Of a stretch of 64,000 bases of DNA, positions 52,586-61,631 are shown in pieces. The stretch is from Sphingobium sp. 15-1 (GTDB taxonomy: Bacteria; Pseudomonadota; Alphaproteobacteria; Sphingomonadales; Sphingomonadaceae): positions 868,001 through 932,000 of the forward strand of contig NZ_JABXJG010000002.1 of the NCBI RefSeq assembly GCF_013375535.1, given 5' to 3'. The notes beneath the pieces are model-generated. The model was not told the origin of the DNA and made no database searches. It was given only the letters and a program-made list of their open reading frames with translations. How positions within the stretch are numbered: position 1 is the first letter of the stretch; every line of letters begins with the position of its first letter. Both the position numbers and the translations under genes were made by a program.

Positions 52586-53641
52586 TTACGGTTCGAGGGC
52601 ACCAGCCAGCCGGGCCTGTTCCCAGCCAAGCCGCGCCATCGGCACGAGCTTCGCTGCGGCCGTTTCCGCCTCGAGGCTTGAGGCTGTGCCGTCGATAATG
52701 CGTTTGCGGATCCCCTGGATGATCCCGACGATCCGGAAGAGGTTGAATGCGAAATACCAGTGGGGGTTCGCGATGCGCGGCCGCCCGCTTATCGCGCAAT
52801 AAAGGTCGGTAATCTCTTCGAGCGAGGGAATGCCCGCCGCCTCCAGATCGACATTGCCAAGAGCCGCAAGACCATCGGCAGGCATCAACCAGTGCGCCGC
52901 GAAATAGCTGAAATCCGCCAACGGATCACCGATCGTGCTCAATTCCCAGTCGATGACCGCCAGCACCTTCGGCCCTGACGGCTCGAAAATCAGGTTGTCC
53001 AGCCGATAGTCGCCATGAATGATCGTCGACGCCGTCTGCTCGGGCACGGTTCGGGCAAGCCATTCCATCAGCTTTTCGACTTCCGGCACATCCTCGGTTT
53101 GCGAGGCGCGATATTGGCGGCTCCAGCGCGCCACCTGCCGCTCGAAATAATTGCCGGGCCGGCCGTAATCCGTCAGGCCGACCCGCGCCGGATCGAACCG
53201 ATGCAGCCGCGCCAGCGTTTCCACCATCTGCTCATAGATCGCCCGGCGCGCCGCTGGAGTTTCATCGGGCAGCGCACCGTCCCACAGTGTCCGCCCCTTG
53301 ATCCGCTCCATGACGTAAAATGCCGATCCGATCACCGCGCCGTCCTCGCACAGGGCGATGGGACGAGGCACGGGAAAGCATTCGGGATACAGCGCGCTCA
53401 GCAGCCGAAATTCGCGGTCGACGGCATGGGCGGAGGCCAGCAAGGCGCCCGCAGGCTTGCGACGCAGCACATAATGCTGCGTCGCCGTGTCGAGCGCAAA
53501 GGTCGGGTTCGATTGGCCGCCCGCGAATTTGTCGAGCTGGATCGGCCCCTCGAACTCCGGGACGTGGTCCTGCATCCACCTTGTCAGCTTGCCAATGTCG
53601 ATGGCATTGTCGACGATTGCCGGTTCAGACATTGCGGTCAT
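52586..53641 (-). CDS. APH-type phosphotransferase (ACAD10/11- and LvaA-like kinase)
   Basis: A 351-aa protein of the aminoglycoside phosphotransferase fold. The catalytic loop is IIHGDYRLDNLIF, and the metal-binding Asp is in VIDWELSTIGDPLAD. In ACAD10/ACAD11 and in LvaA the same type of kinase phosphorylates the 4-hydroxyl of a 4-hydroxyacyl-CoA. In this window it is next to an acyl-CoA dehydrogenase gene (43 bp), as in the lva operon. The LvaB helper is not seen. The start could be 53641 or 53632. Confidence 0.88.
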   Translation of the reverse strand: MTAMSEPAIVDNAIDIGKLTRWMQDHVPEFEGPIQLDKFAGGQSNPTFALDTATQHYVLRRKPAGALLASAHAVDREFRLLSALYPECFPVPRPIALCEDGAVIGSAFYVMERIKGRTLWDGALPDETPAARRAIYEQMVETLARLHRFDPARVGLTDYGRPGNYFERQVARWSRQYRASQTEDVPEVEKLMEWLARTVPEQTASTIIHGDYRLDNLIFEPSGPKVLAVIDWELSTIGDPLADFSYFAAHWLMPADGLAALGNVDLEAAGIPSLEEITDLYCAISGRPRIANPHWYFAFNLFRIVGIIQGIRKRIIDGTASSLEAETAAAKLVPMARLGWEQARLAGALEP

Positions 53642-53683
53642 CCCGACTTGCCCTGAGGCGAGGAGAGGCGAGCACTCCCGGCA

Positions 53684-54967
53684 TCAGCGCGCAGCCCCTA
53701 CATCGCCGCTCGACAAGCTGTCACCCGTCACATCCTTGTATTTCTTGAACTCCGCCCGCGCGATGGCGCGCGCATGCACTTCGTCGGGACCGTCCGCCAG
53801 CCGCAGCGTGCGGGTGTTCGCCCAGTCGAAGGCGAGATCGAAATCGTCGCACACCCCCGCGCCGCCATGCGCCTGAATGGCGTCATCGAGGATCTGGCAC
53901 GCCATCATCGGAGCCTGGACCTTCAGCATCGCGATCTCGACCTGCGCGCTCTTGTTGCCGGCCTGGTCCATCATGTCCGCCGCCTTGAGGCAGAGCAGCC
54001 GCGTCATTTCGATGTCGATGCGCGCGCGCGCAATGCGTTGCTCCCATACCGACTGGCTCGCGATCGGCTTGCCGAAAGCCTGCCGCGACAACAGGCGGCT
54101 CGCCATCGCTTCAAGCGCATTCTCAGCCACGCCGATGGTCCGCATGCAGTGATGGATGCGGCCCGGCCCGAGCCGTCCCTGCGCGATTTCGAAACCGCGT
54201 CCTTCGCCCAGCAGCATGTTGGTCGCGGGAATCCGCACATTGTCCAGCACGACTTCGCCGTGCCCATGCGGCGCATGGTCGTAGCCATAGACGTTGAGCA
54301 TGCGCTTGATCTGCACGCCCGGCGCATCCATCGGCACCAGGATCATGCTTTGCTGGTGATATTTGTCGGCATTGGGATCGGTCTTGCCCATCACCACCGC
54401 GATCTTGCAGCGCGGATCGCCGGTGCCGGTCGACCACCATTTGCGGCCGTTGACGACATAATGATCGCCATCACGCCGGATCGACGTCTGGATGTTGGTG
54501 GCATCCGAACTAGCAACGTCGGGTTCGGTCATCAGGAAGGCGGAACGGATTTCCCCGTTCATCAGCGGGCGCAGCCACTGTTCCTTCTGCTCCAGCGTGC
54601 CGTATCGGTGGAGCACTTCCATGTTGCCGGTATCGGGCGCGGAGCAGTTAAATATCTCCGAACCCCAGAATACCCGACCCATCTCTTCGGCGCACAGCGC
54701 ATATTCGAGGTTGGTCAGTTGCTCGCCCTCGAACACAAAGCTGTTGTCGACATGTTCCTGGCCCGAATGCGGGGGCATGAAGAGGTTCCACAAGCCCGCC
54801 TCGCGGGCCAGCGGCTTCAGCTCCTCGATGACCTGCATCACCTTCCAGCGGGGTTCGGCCGCGACTTCGGCTTCGTAATCGGCAAGGCGGGGCTTGACGT
54901 TGGTCTGGATGAACGCGCGCACGCGATCACGAAAGGAAGTCTGGCGGGCGGTAAGTGCGAAATCCAT
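53684..54967 (-). CDS. Acyl-CoA dehydrogenase (ACAD10/11-like)
   Basis: A 427-aa FAD-dependent acyl-CoA dehydrogenase. The FAD motifs are FLMTEPDVASSDATNIQT and KWWSTGTGDPRCKIAVVMG, and the C-terminal LADGPDEVHARAIARAEFKKY is the style of the ACAD10/11 and LvaC group. That group can remove a phosphate from a 4-phosphoacyl-CoA. It precedes the kinase gene. The identity of the active-site base was not assigned by eye. Confidence 0.92.
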   Translation of the reverse strand: MDFALTARQTSFRDRVRAFIQTNVKPRLADYEAEVAAEPRWKVMQVIEELKPLAREAGLWNLFMPPHSGQEHVDNSFVFEGEQLTNLEYALCAEEMGRVFWGSEIFNCSAPDTGNMEVLHRYGTLEQKEQWLRPLMNGEIRSAFLMTEPDVASSDATNIQTSIRRDGDHYVVNGRKWWSTGTGDPRCKIAVVMGKTDPNADKYHQQSMILVPMDAPGVQIKRMLNVYGYDHAPHGHGEVVLDNVRIPATNMLLGEGRGFEIAQGRLGPGRIHHCMRTIGVAENALEAMASRLLSRQAFGKPIASQSVWEQRIARARIDIEMTRLLCLKAADMMDQAGNKSAQVEIAMLKVQAPMMACQILDDAIQAHGGAGVCDDFDLAFDWANTRTLRLADGPDEVHARAIARAEFKKYKDVTGDSLSSGDVGAAR

Positions 54968-55005
54968 TGTTTATTCCTTAAATAATGCCGTGTCGTACCG
55001 CGATG

Positions 55006-56721
55006 TCAGTCCTGCATCGCATCGGAGAGAAGCAGCGTGCGCACTTCATTTTTCATGACCTTGCCATTGGCGTTGCGCGGCAACGGCTCGGCGTGGAAGC
55101 GGATCACCACCGGGATTTTGAATGCGGCCAGCCGTTCGCGCAGCCAGAGCTTCAGCTCATCCTCGCTGACTTCATGGCCTTCCGCGATCAGGCACATCGC
55201 GCCGGGTTCTTCGCCCAGCCTGTCATGCGGCAGAGCGACCACCGCCGCATCCGTGACGGCGGGATGGCTGAACAGGGCGTTTTCGACCTCGACGGCGTAG
55301 ATATTCTCGCCACCGCGGATGATGACGTCCTTGCTGCGGCCGACGATCGTGCAAAAGCCTTCCTCGTCCAGCCGGGCCAGATCGCCCGTATGCAGCCAGC
55401 CATCACCGAAGGTCGCTTCGGTGGCCTCGGGATTCTGCCAATATCCCATCACGATCTGCGGTCCCCGAACGCATAATTCCCCGATCTCGCCAATGGGCAG
55501 TGCCTCGCCCGCCTCGTTGACGACGCGCAGGTCGTCGACTGGAAGCGGCGGTCCGCAACTGTCGGGCCGGTTCAGATAGTCTTCCGCACTATGCCCGGTA
55601 ATCGTGCCGGACGTTTCTGTCATGCCCCAGCCATTATAGGGCACGGCCGACAGTTCCCGTTCGATCAGGAAAGGCAGATCCGGCGCTGCCGGTGCACCGC
55701 CATAGGGGACATAATTGAGCGAACTGAGATCGAACCGGCTCCTCTCAGGAGAATCGATCAACTGCCACGCGATGGTCGGAACGCCGCCCGCCGATGTGAT
55801 CCGCTCACGCTCGATGAGCGCCATCGCTTCGACCGCGTTCCATTTGTGCATGAGCACGACCTTGCCGCCGCATGCGAAGGCTGACATCAACAGCGCGGCA
55901 CAGCCGGTCACGTGGAACAACGGGATCGTCATCAATGTGACCGATGGCGTAGGCTCGCTGGCCGGCTCGCCCCGGCGCAACGCGCCGCGCTGGGCGATGA
56001 AATCGATCGCCACCAGGCCCGAAAGCATGTTGCGGTGGGTGCCCAGTGCGCCTTTCGGCCGACCCGTCGTCCCGCTGGTGTAGAAGATCGTCAGCGGATC
56101 GTCGGGGTTCATCTTCACGTCCGGCAGCGGCAGTTCAGGCAGCAGACCATAGTCCGCGACCGCGCCGATGATGGATTCAAGCGAGACGATGCCGGGACGG
56201 GACGAACGAGAGACGATCATTTTCAGGCGATCCGCAAGCGCCGAACCGCCGCTTGTCACGCGTTCAAAGCGTTCGTCATCGCAGATGAGGACGGTGGAGC
56301 CGGACTGTTCGAGCGCATAGCCCAGTTCCTCTCCCGTCCACCACGCGTTGAGCGGCACGGCGATCGCACCGCAAACCGTCGCCGCGAACAGCACCACCGG
56401 CCATTCGGGAAGGTTGCGCATCGCGATGGCGACGCGATCCCCCGGCTTGACGCCCTCACGGACGAGATGGTCCGCCAGCGTCGCAACGGCGCGGAACCAG
56501 CCATCATAAGTGACGCGCTCGTCGTTGAGGACCAGGAATTCCCGCTCGCCATGTCTGGCCCGCACCTGCTTTGCCAGTTCAGCGACGTTGGCAGGCAGGC
56601 TCGCCCATGTCCGCAATTCGCGGCCGTTGATGATGGCCGTGCGGATTTCGAAGCGCGAACCCGGAACGCAGAGTTGCGCTTCTGCCTCCTTCAGCGTCAT
56701 GGCCGGCCAGGATTTAGTCAT
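55006..56721 (-). CDS. Acyl-CoA synthetase (AMP-forming)
   Basis: A 571-aa adenylate-forming ligase. The phosphate loop TIFYTSGTTGRPKG is near residue 217-230, YNGWGMTET follows, then the hinge GRSKDVIIRGGENIYAVE and the catalytic Lys in RNANGKVMKNE. It activates a carboxylic acid to its CoA ester, probably the first intracellular step before beta-oxidation. It overlaps the esterase gene by 8 bp. Homology to LvaE-type ligases is possible but not proven here. Confidence 0.94.
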   Translation of the reverse strand: MTKSWPAMTLKEAEAQLCVPGSRFEIRTAIINGRELRTWASLPANVAELAKQVRARHGEREFLVLNDERVTYDGWFRAVATLADHLVREGVKPGDRVAIAMRNLPEWPVVLFAATVCGAIAVPLNAWWTGEELGYALEQSGSTVLICDDERFERVTSGGSALADRLKMIVSRSSRPGIVSLESIIGAVADYGLLPELPLPDVKMNPDDPLTIFYTSGTTGRPKGALGTHRNMLSGLVAIDFIAQRGALRRGEPASEPTPSVTLMTIPLFHVTGCAALLMSAFACGGKVVLMHKWNAVEAMALIERERITSAGGVPTIAWQLIDSPERSRFDLSSLNYVPYGGAPAAPDLPFLIERELSAVPYNGWGMTETSGTITGHSAEDYLNRPDSCGPPLPVDDLRVVNEAGEALPIGEIGELCVRGPQIVMGYWQNPEATEATFGDGWLHTGDLARLDEEGFCTIVGRSKDVIIRGGENIYAVEVENALFSHPAVTDAAVVALPHDRLGEEPGAMCLIAEGHEVSEDELKLWLRERLAAFKIPVVIRFHAEPLPRNANGKVMKNEVRTLLLSDAMQD

Positions 56722-57691
56722 TCTGCGCTCCTACGCTTGCAAGTTTATCGACCGGAGCCGCCTCGACATCTCCCAGAAACGCGGCGATTTCATCCACTGC
56801 GCGACACGCTGCCGACAGTTCCTGCGGAAAGAGGTGGAAGGCATGCGGCAGGTGCGGCCAGATGCTGAGATGAACCGTCACCGCCAGCCGCCAGAGCGCG
56901 GCGGCAAAGGCGACATCCTGATCCCGCAGATATTCGTCGGATGACGCCTGAATGATGGTCGGCGGGAATCTCTCAAGGACATCCAAAGGGGCTGCGGCAG
57001 GCGAAACCAGTGGATCGTCCACTGTCGTAACGCCCTGAAGATACAGCTCAGCGATCCTGGTCTGCGTCGTCGGCTCGCATGTCGGATCATCGGAACCCGG
57101 CGGCATCCGGTCAGGTGGACGGAAATCGACGACGCCCGACAGGAGGGCCAGCGCATCGGGCAGCCGGGCGTTGCGGGACAAAAGGTCGATCACGAGCGCG
57201 GCGGAGAGATTGCCGCCCGCGCTATCGCCCATCAGGGCGACGGTGGCGGCCTCCAGCGGGCCCGCCGGCCCGTTGGAGCACGCATGGGCGTAAGCCCGCC
57301 CGGCATCCTGAAGACCCGCCGGAAACGGATGATCGGGCGCAAGGCGATAGTTGACCGCAAACACCGCGCGCCCGGTCTTTCGCGCGATAAGATCGATCAG
57401 ATGGCGGTGCGTGTCTATCGACCCGGCGAACCAGCCGCCGCCATGGATGTAGACGATATGGTGGCCGGACTTCGCCTGCGGCGGGACGAACCATTCGCCC
57501 GAACAGGTGCCGAGATCGACGAGCGTCGTGGAGCATCCGAAGTCGCGCTCGGCACCTGTCCGACAGTAATTGTCCATCACATAGCGCATCGCGACCGCAA
57601 GATCATCCATGTCATCCGAGCGCGCGATCAGGCCTGCTATATGGTCTTTGACTATTCGGGCCTGCGCCACGCTCGGATGTTCGGTCGGCAT
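56714..57691 (-). CDS. Alpha/beta hydrolase of the HSL family
   Basis: A 325-aa esterase of the hormone-sensitive lipase group. The oxyanion motif HGGG is at residues 83-86, the nucleophile Ser157 in GDSAGG, and Asp and His appear later in SSDEYLRDQD and PHAFHLF. It acts on short esters or lactones. It sits 20 bp after the TonB receptor and overlaps the ligase gene, so it probably frees an acid that the ligase activates. No signal peptide is visible. Confidence 0.93.
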   Translation of the reverse strand: MPTEHPSVAQARIVKDHIAGLIARSDDMDDLAVAMRYVMDNYCRTGAERDFGCSTTLVDLGTCSGEWFVPPQAKSGHHIVYIHGGGWFAGSIDTHRHLIDLIARKTGRAVFAVNYRLAPDHPFPAGLQDAGRAYAHACSNGPAGPLEAATVALMGDSAGGNLSAALVIDLLSRNARLPDALALLSGVVDFRPPDRMPPGSDDPTCEPTTQTRIAELYLQGVTTVDDPLVSPAAAPLDVLERFPPTIIQASSDEYLRDQDVAFAAALWRLAVTVHLSIWPHLPHAFHLFPQELSAACRAVDEIAAFLGDVEAAPVDKLASVGAQND

Positions 57692-57711
57692 CGGTTTGCT
57701 GTCGTTTCTCT

Positions 57712-59937
57712 CTAGAAGTGGTATCCGAACGACGCGCCGATCTGCCGCGGCGGCTGATACTGGCTGAGCGCGAGCGATCCGATCAGCGCCGACACGACGA
57801 TCACGTTCGATTTGACCTGTTTGTTGGTGATGTTCTTCGCAAACAGGCTCGCCGTGATTCGCCGGTCTTCGCTTTCATAGTTCAGGGACAGGTTGAGCTT
57901 GCCCACCGCTGACTGCGACGAGACCGGGATGTTGAACTCGCTGAAATACAGCCGTGACTTCCAGTCGTAACGGGCACCCAGCGTTACCTTGCCCGATGAG
58001 AGCGGCACGTCGTAATAGCCGCCGGCGCTAAAGCTGTAACGAGGCGCCTGGGGCAAGCTGTTGCCATCAAGATCGAACCTGCGCGTGCCATCGGGATCAA
58101 TCGTTCCCAGATCGGGGCGAGCCGGATCGCCGGTGCGGAAGCGATCGAAGGTCGCATGGAGATAGGCGCCCGACACCTCGAACCGCAGGGCTTCAACCGG
58201 CCGGATGACGGTTTCGGCCTCGATGCCGTAGATGGTTGCCTTCGCGGCGTTGACGACCTGTGTCGACGCGCCATTGATCTGGTTCACCTGAAGATTATCA
58301 TACTTCATGTGGAACGCAGCGATGTTGGCCTGCAATCCGTGATCGAAGAACCAGCCTTTCAGGCCAGCTTCAAGGTTGGTGTTCTTTTCCGGATCGAAGG
58401 CGGGAGCAAGACCGCCGGCCGAAAAGCCGCCCCCCTTGTAGCCAGTGGCATATTTCACATAGGCGTCGAGCCTCGTGCTGAAGGCATAGGATGCGCCCAC
58501 TTCATAAGTGACCTGACTGGACGAGGTGCTCTGCCTCGGCAGGATACCGACGTAGCTATTATAATCGTCGAGATCGACCTTCTTGTCGTGCGTGTTTCGC
58601 AGGCCGGCAAAAACCTTTGCCTCGGGCGTCAGCGCATATTGGGCATGCCCGAAGAAGGCGTAGGAAGTGGTGTTGATCTTCGCACCCAGATCGACTGGCA
58701 TGGGCAGCAGGCTGATCGGAACCGAAATATCCTGCTTCAGCTTTTCATGAAAATAGTTGGTGCCGATGATATAGGTGAACGGCTTGGACGCGTCGGACGT
58801 GTAAAGCAGTTCTCCATAATATTGATGGGTCTTGTTGTTGAAGTCGGAATAGGTGTGGAGCGCGTCGGTTCCGTCGCCGTCCTGAATATTGTGGATCTTG
58901 GTGTCCGCATAGGAGCCAAGCGCCTTGAGATCGCCGCTCCCCAGCGCCCAGTTCAGCGTCAGGTTGACATTCTTGCCCTCGACCCGCCTCATCGCTTCAT
59001 TGTTGTACACTTCGCGCTTGCTGACACTTCCAAGCGGTTGCCCGACGAGAATTGCGGGAAGGGGCTGGTCGGGGTCGGGCGTGCCTTCGAGGAAGGTTGC
59101 CGGGCCGTTGGAGTGATCGCGCTGATATTCGACCAGCAGCCGGGCGTTGAAGCTGTCGGAAGGTTCCCATTTGATCTGGCCGCGAACCGACTGGTTGTTC
59201 GCGTCGTCCAGTCGGCCCGGCGCGTTGGACGTGACAAGATTGTTCGAATAGCCGGGGCTGTAGGTCTCCGGCGTCGACAGGTTCTTCGTGTAGCCACGGT
59301 TATAGGTCTGCTGGGCGGACAGGCGGGCGGTCCATTTACCCGATGCATCGAGGGCACCGCTGACATAGCCTGACGTGTTGATCCGGCCTGGATCAATGCC
59401 CGCCGTGACATCGAAGCCGTAATGCAATTCACGGGTCGGCTCGTTCGGGATGATGTTCACGGCCCCGCCCGTGGCGTTACGGCCAAAGAGCGTGCCCTGG
59501 GGACCGCGAAGAACCTCCACACGCGCCACGTCCAGGAACGTCGACAATGTGAGCGCGGGCTGGGCCATGTAAACGCCATCTACCTGGATGGAGACGCCCG
59601 CATCCGACCCGGCGTTGATGGACGACCCGTTGCCGATGCCTCTGATCGCGACGTTCGCTGAGTTGTAGCTATTGCCGATCTGGATGTTCGGATTGGGACC
59701 GACAAGATCCGTCAGCGCCACCGTCTGAGCGGCACGCAGCTTGTCGCCAGAATAAGCCGAAACCGCGATAGGCGTTTTCAGGATCGTCTCGCTTCGGCGG
59801 GATGCGGTAACCACGATGTCCTCTAACTGGTCCTGACCGCTTCGCCCCTGCGCGGGCGCGTCGGGCGTCTGCGCATGAGCAGCCGGAACAACGGCGGCCC
59901 CGCAGAGCAACGCAAGCACGCAATAGCCTTTCGTCAT
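57712..59937 (-). CDS. TonB-dependent outer membrane receptor
   Basis: A 741-aa receptor with a signal peptide (GYCVLALLCGAAVVPAAHA), a TonB box LEDIVVTASRR, a plug domain with VGPNPNIQIGNSYNSAN and a barrel ending in Phe (SFGYHF). The plug and C-terminus are plainly related to the receptor at 33768-36026 (LVGP-PNIQIGNSYNS and QYQP-RQ-G-YHF are common). It is the first gene of the long minus-strand cluster and so is likely the uptake system of its substrate. Confidence 0.94.
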   Translation of the reverse strand: MTKGYCVLALLCGAAVVPAAHAQTPDAPAQGRSGQDQLEDIVVTASRRSETILKTPIAVSAYSGDKLRAAQTVALTDLVGPNPNIQIGNSYNSANVAIRGIGNGSSINAGSDAGVSIQVDGVYMAQPALTLSTFLDVARVEVLRGPQGTLFGRNATGGAVNIIPNEPTRELHYGFDVTAGIDPGRINTSGYVSGALDASGKWTARLSAQQTYNRGYTKNLSTPETYSPGYSNNLVTSNAPGRLDDANNQSVRGQIKWEPSDSFNARLLVEYQRDHSNGPATFLEGTPDPDQPLPAILVGQPLGSVSKREVYNNEAMRRVEGKNVNLTLNWALGSGDLKALGSYADTKIHNIQDGDGTDALHTYSDFNNKTHQYYGELLYTSDASKPFTYIIGTNYFHEKLKQDISVPISLLPMPVDLGAKINTTSYAFFGHAQYALTPEAKVFAGLRNTHDKKVDLDDYNSYVGILPRQSTSSSQVTYEVGASYAFSTRLDAYVKYATGYKGGGFSAGGLAPAFDPEKNTNLEAGLKGWFFDHGLQANIAAFHMKYDNLQVNQINGASTQVVNAAKATIYGIEAETVIRPVEALRFEVSGAYLHATFDRFRTGDPARPDLGTIDPDGTRRFDLDGNSLPQAPRYSFSAGGYYDVPLSSGKVTLGARYDWKSRLYFSEFNIPVSSQSAVGKLNLSLNYESEDRRITASLFAKNITNKQVKSNVIVVSALIGSLALSQYQPPRQIGASFGYHF

Positions 59938-60082
59938 GATACCCCTCCATCAGTTTTGTCTTTTTGTGCTGATTCGTGTTGTATTGATTTCGGCTCGATG
60001 GAGAATGATGGTTGATCGCACCCGCGATGTCGCAATTTGCCGCAAGGAGGAAATCGCGTTTCGATCAATCGGCTTAGGGCCT
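59938..60082. other. Promoter region of the minus-strand cluster
   Basis: The short gap between the TonB receptor start and the palindromic element. It is AT-richer just before the gene. It probably contains the promoter of the receptor and cluster, but no clear -35/-10 or operator was found by eye. Confidence 0.35.
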
Positions 60083-60223
60083 GTTTGAGAATGCGCCTAT
60101 TGGCGCATTGTGGCACCAGCCCTCTCCCCCACCCGGCCACCCAACGGCAGTATTTTATGGGTGGCCGGGTGGGGGAGAGGGCTGGTGCCGCCTCGGAAAT
60201 CGCTCTTCCGCGATTTCTCAAAC
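60083..60223. repeat. Three-hairpin cloverleaf-like palindromic element
   Basis: The terminal inverted repeats are GTTTGAGAA (60083-60091) and TTCTCAAAC (60215-60223). Inside are three hairpins. The first has an 8-bp stem AATGCGCC/GGCGCATT (60090-60109). The second has a perfect 32-bp stem (60112-60143 with 60158-60189, loop 14 nt). The third has an 8-bp stem GAAATCGC/GCGATTTC (60196-60217). It stands 6 bp from the stop of the TetR-type regulator gene. The single strand could fold as a cloverleaf. Confidence 0.8.
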
Positions 60224-60229
60224 GGACTC

Positions 60230-61546
60230 TTACACCCAGAAACGGCCGGAGGAGATCATGGTCAGATCATGGGCAAACTCCCGGCGCACATGGGCAAGAT
60301 CCTCCGTCCGCGAACCGCTGGCCACCAGCCGGATCAGTTTTCCGGTGAACAACGCCTGAGACAGTAGCGGATCGAGGGGCCGCAGCGACGAGGAGATCGG
60401 TGTCAAAAGACGCCGCCAGGCGCTGTGCTGGTCCGCAATGTCGGCCCAGATCGCAGATTGCAGCGACGGCTGGCGGCTGGCTTCAAGCCAAACCCGGTAG
60501 ATTGCGAGACTTTCCAGCGCATATTCCGTCGCTTCGCGGAAGAAGATGACGGTCGTCCGATCGATCAGCCTTTCAAGGCTTTCTTCCCCGCGTTCCAGCG
60601 AGGCCACGATGCGATAGCGATCCTTCGCATTTTCGAACAGGCGATGCTGGGCGGCTTCGATCAGGCTGGCGGTTGTGGGAAAGTGGTAAAAGGCCCCTGA
60701 CGGCGAAAGCCCCGCCTTGCTGGCCATGGCCTTGAGGCCGATCGCCGTCTGCCCCTTCGAAACCAGTTCATCCAGGGTCGCCGTCAGGATCGCCTCCCGC
60801 GTCACCGCCGACTTGCCGCTCAGCCGCGCAGGCCTGGCGGCGGGGGCCTTCTCGCCATGTCCCCACCTGTCAAGGGGGTCTTCGCCGCCATCGAACACCG
60901 CCCTCAGATCGTCCTCGGTAGGACGAAGAACCAACACGAAAAGAAGAAGTCCGACCGTTATGTCACCATAGGATCGCGCAGCCAGCTCGTTGTCGTCACC
61001 GCCTGATGAAAAGGCCCATTCGCTCCAGACTTTTGCTGCGGCAGCGAACCAACGGCGGGCCAGCGCAAGAGATTCTGGGTGGCGTGGCGCATCCAGCATG
61101 ATTTCGGTCCAGCAGGCGCTTCGCACACGTTGCTCTCTGCCCACTTTGATCAGGAATTCCACAAGCCAGGATCGGGGGCACCCCGCCCCTCCCTTCCCGC
61201 TCGGCCCGGCAGCGTCATCGCGGGGAAGAAGCAGCGTATCTTCATCCAGCATTTCCTGTGAAGCAGCGGCCAGGATGTCGAACTTGCTGGCGAAATGGTA
61301 AGTTGTCGACGCCAGGGAAACGCCTGCGGTGCGAGCGATCTCCCGGTGCGTCATGCCCGCAATCCCGCGATCCGCCAAAACGAGGATCGCCCCTTCGATG
61401 ATCCGTTTGCGGGTTTCGACTGACCTCGCCTGAGCAGGCGCTCGCTTTGGCCCACGTGTCCTCACGCGCGTACCCGGGATGGTGGAAAGGCGTCGGGTCA
61501 CGGGCAATTCAGGACTGTCCTCTACTAAGGCATGGGTGGCAGGCAT
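60230..61546 (-). CDS. Tandem TetR regulator (two TetR units in one chain)
   Basis: A 438-aa protein, about twice the normal TetR length. The first helix-turn-helix is MTHREIARTAGVSLASTTYHF (about 65-85) and the second ALKAMASKAG-like LKAMASKAGLSPSGAFYHF (about 265-285). Each is followed by a ligand-domain-like helical part. It is divergent from the AraC gene with 85 bp between. A monomer with two DNA-binding heads could work as a pseudo-dimer on asymmetric operators. Confidence 0.88.
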   Translation of the reverse strand: MPATHALVEDSPELPVTRRLSTIPGTRVRTRGPKRAPAQARSVETRKRIIEGAILVLADRGIAGMTHREIARTAGVSLASTTYHFASKFDILAAASQEMLDEDTLLLPRDDAAGPSGKGGAGCPRSWLVEFLIKVGREQRVRSACWTEIMLDAPRHPESLALARRWFAAAAKVWSEWAFSSGGDDNELAARSYGDITVGLLLFVLVLRPTEDDLRAVFDGGEDPLDRWGHGEKAPAARPARLSGKSAVTREAILTATLDELVSKGQTAIGLKAMASKAGLSPSGAFYHFPTTASLIEAAQHRLFENAKDRYRIVASLERGEESLERLIDRTTVIFFREATEYALESLAIYRVWLEASRQPSLQSAIWADIADQHSAWRRLLTPISSSLRPLDPLLSQALFTGKLIRLVASGSRTEDLAHVRREFAHDLTMISSGRFWV

Positions 61547-61631
61547 TGCCTTGAACCAGTTTTTGTCCTATAGTACAAATTATTTCAAGGACTGGCTTCG
61601 CAACGACGAGCCGCCAACAGAGAGGCTGGAT
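61547..61631. promoter_or_regulatory. Divergent promoter region TetR/AraC
   Basis: This 85-bp gap contains TTTGT (61560-61564) and ACAAA (61573-61577), a weak inverted repeat around CCTATAGT that could be an operator. No clear promoter was assigned. Confidence 0.3.
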
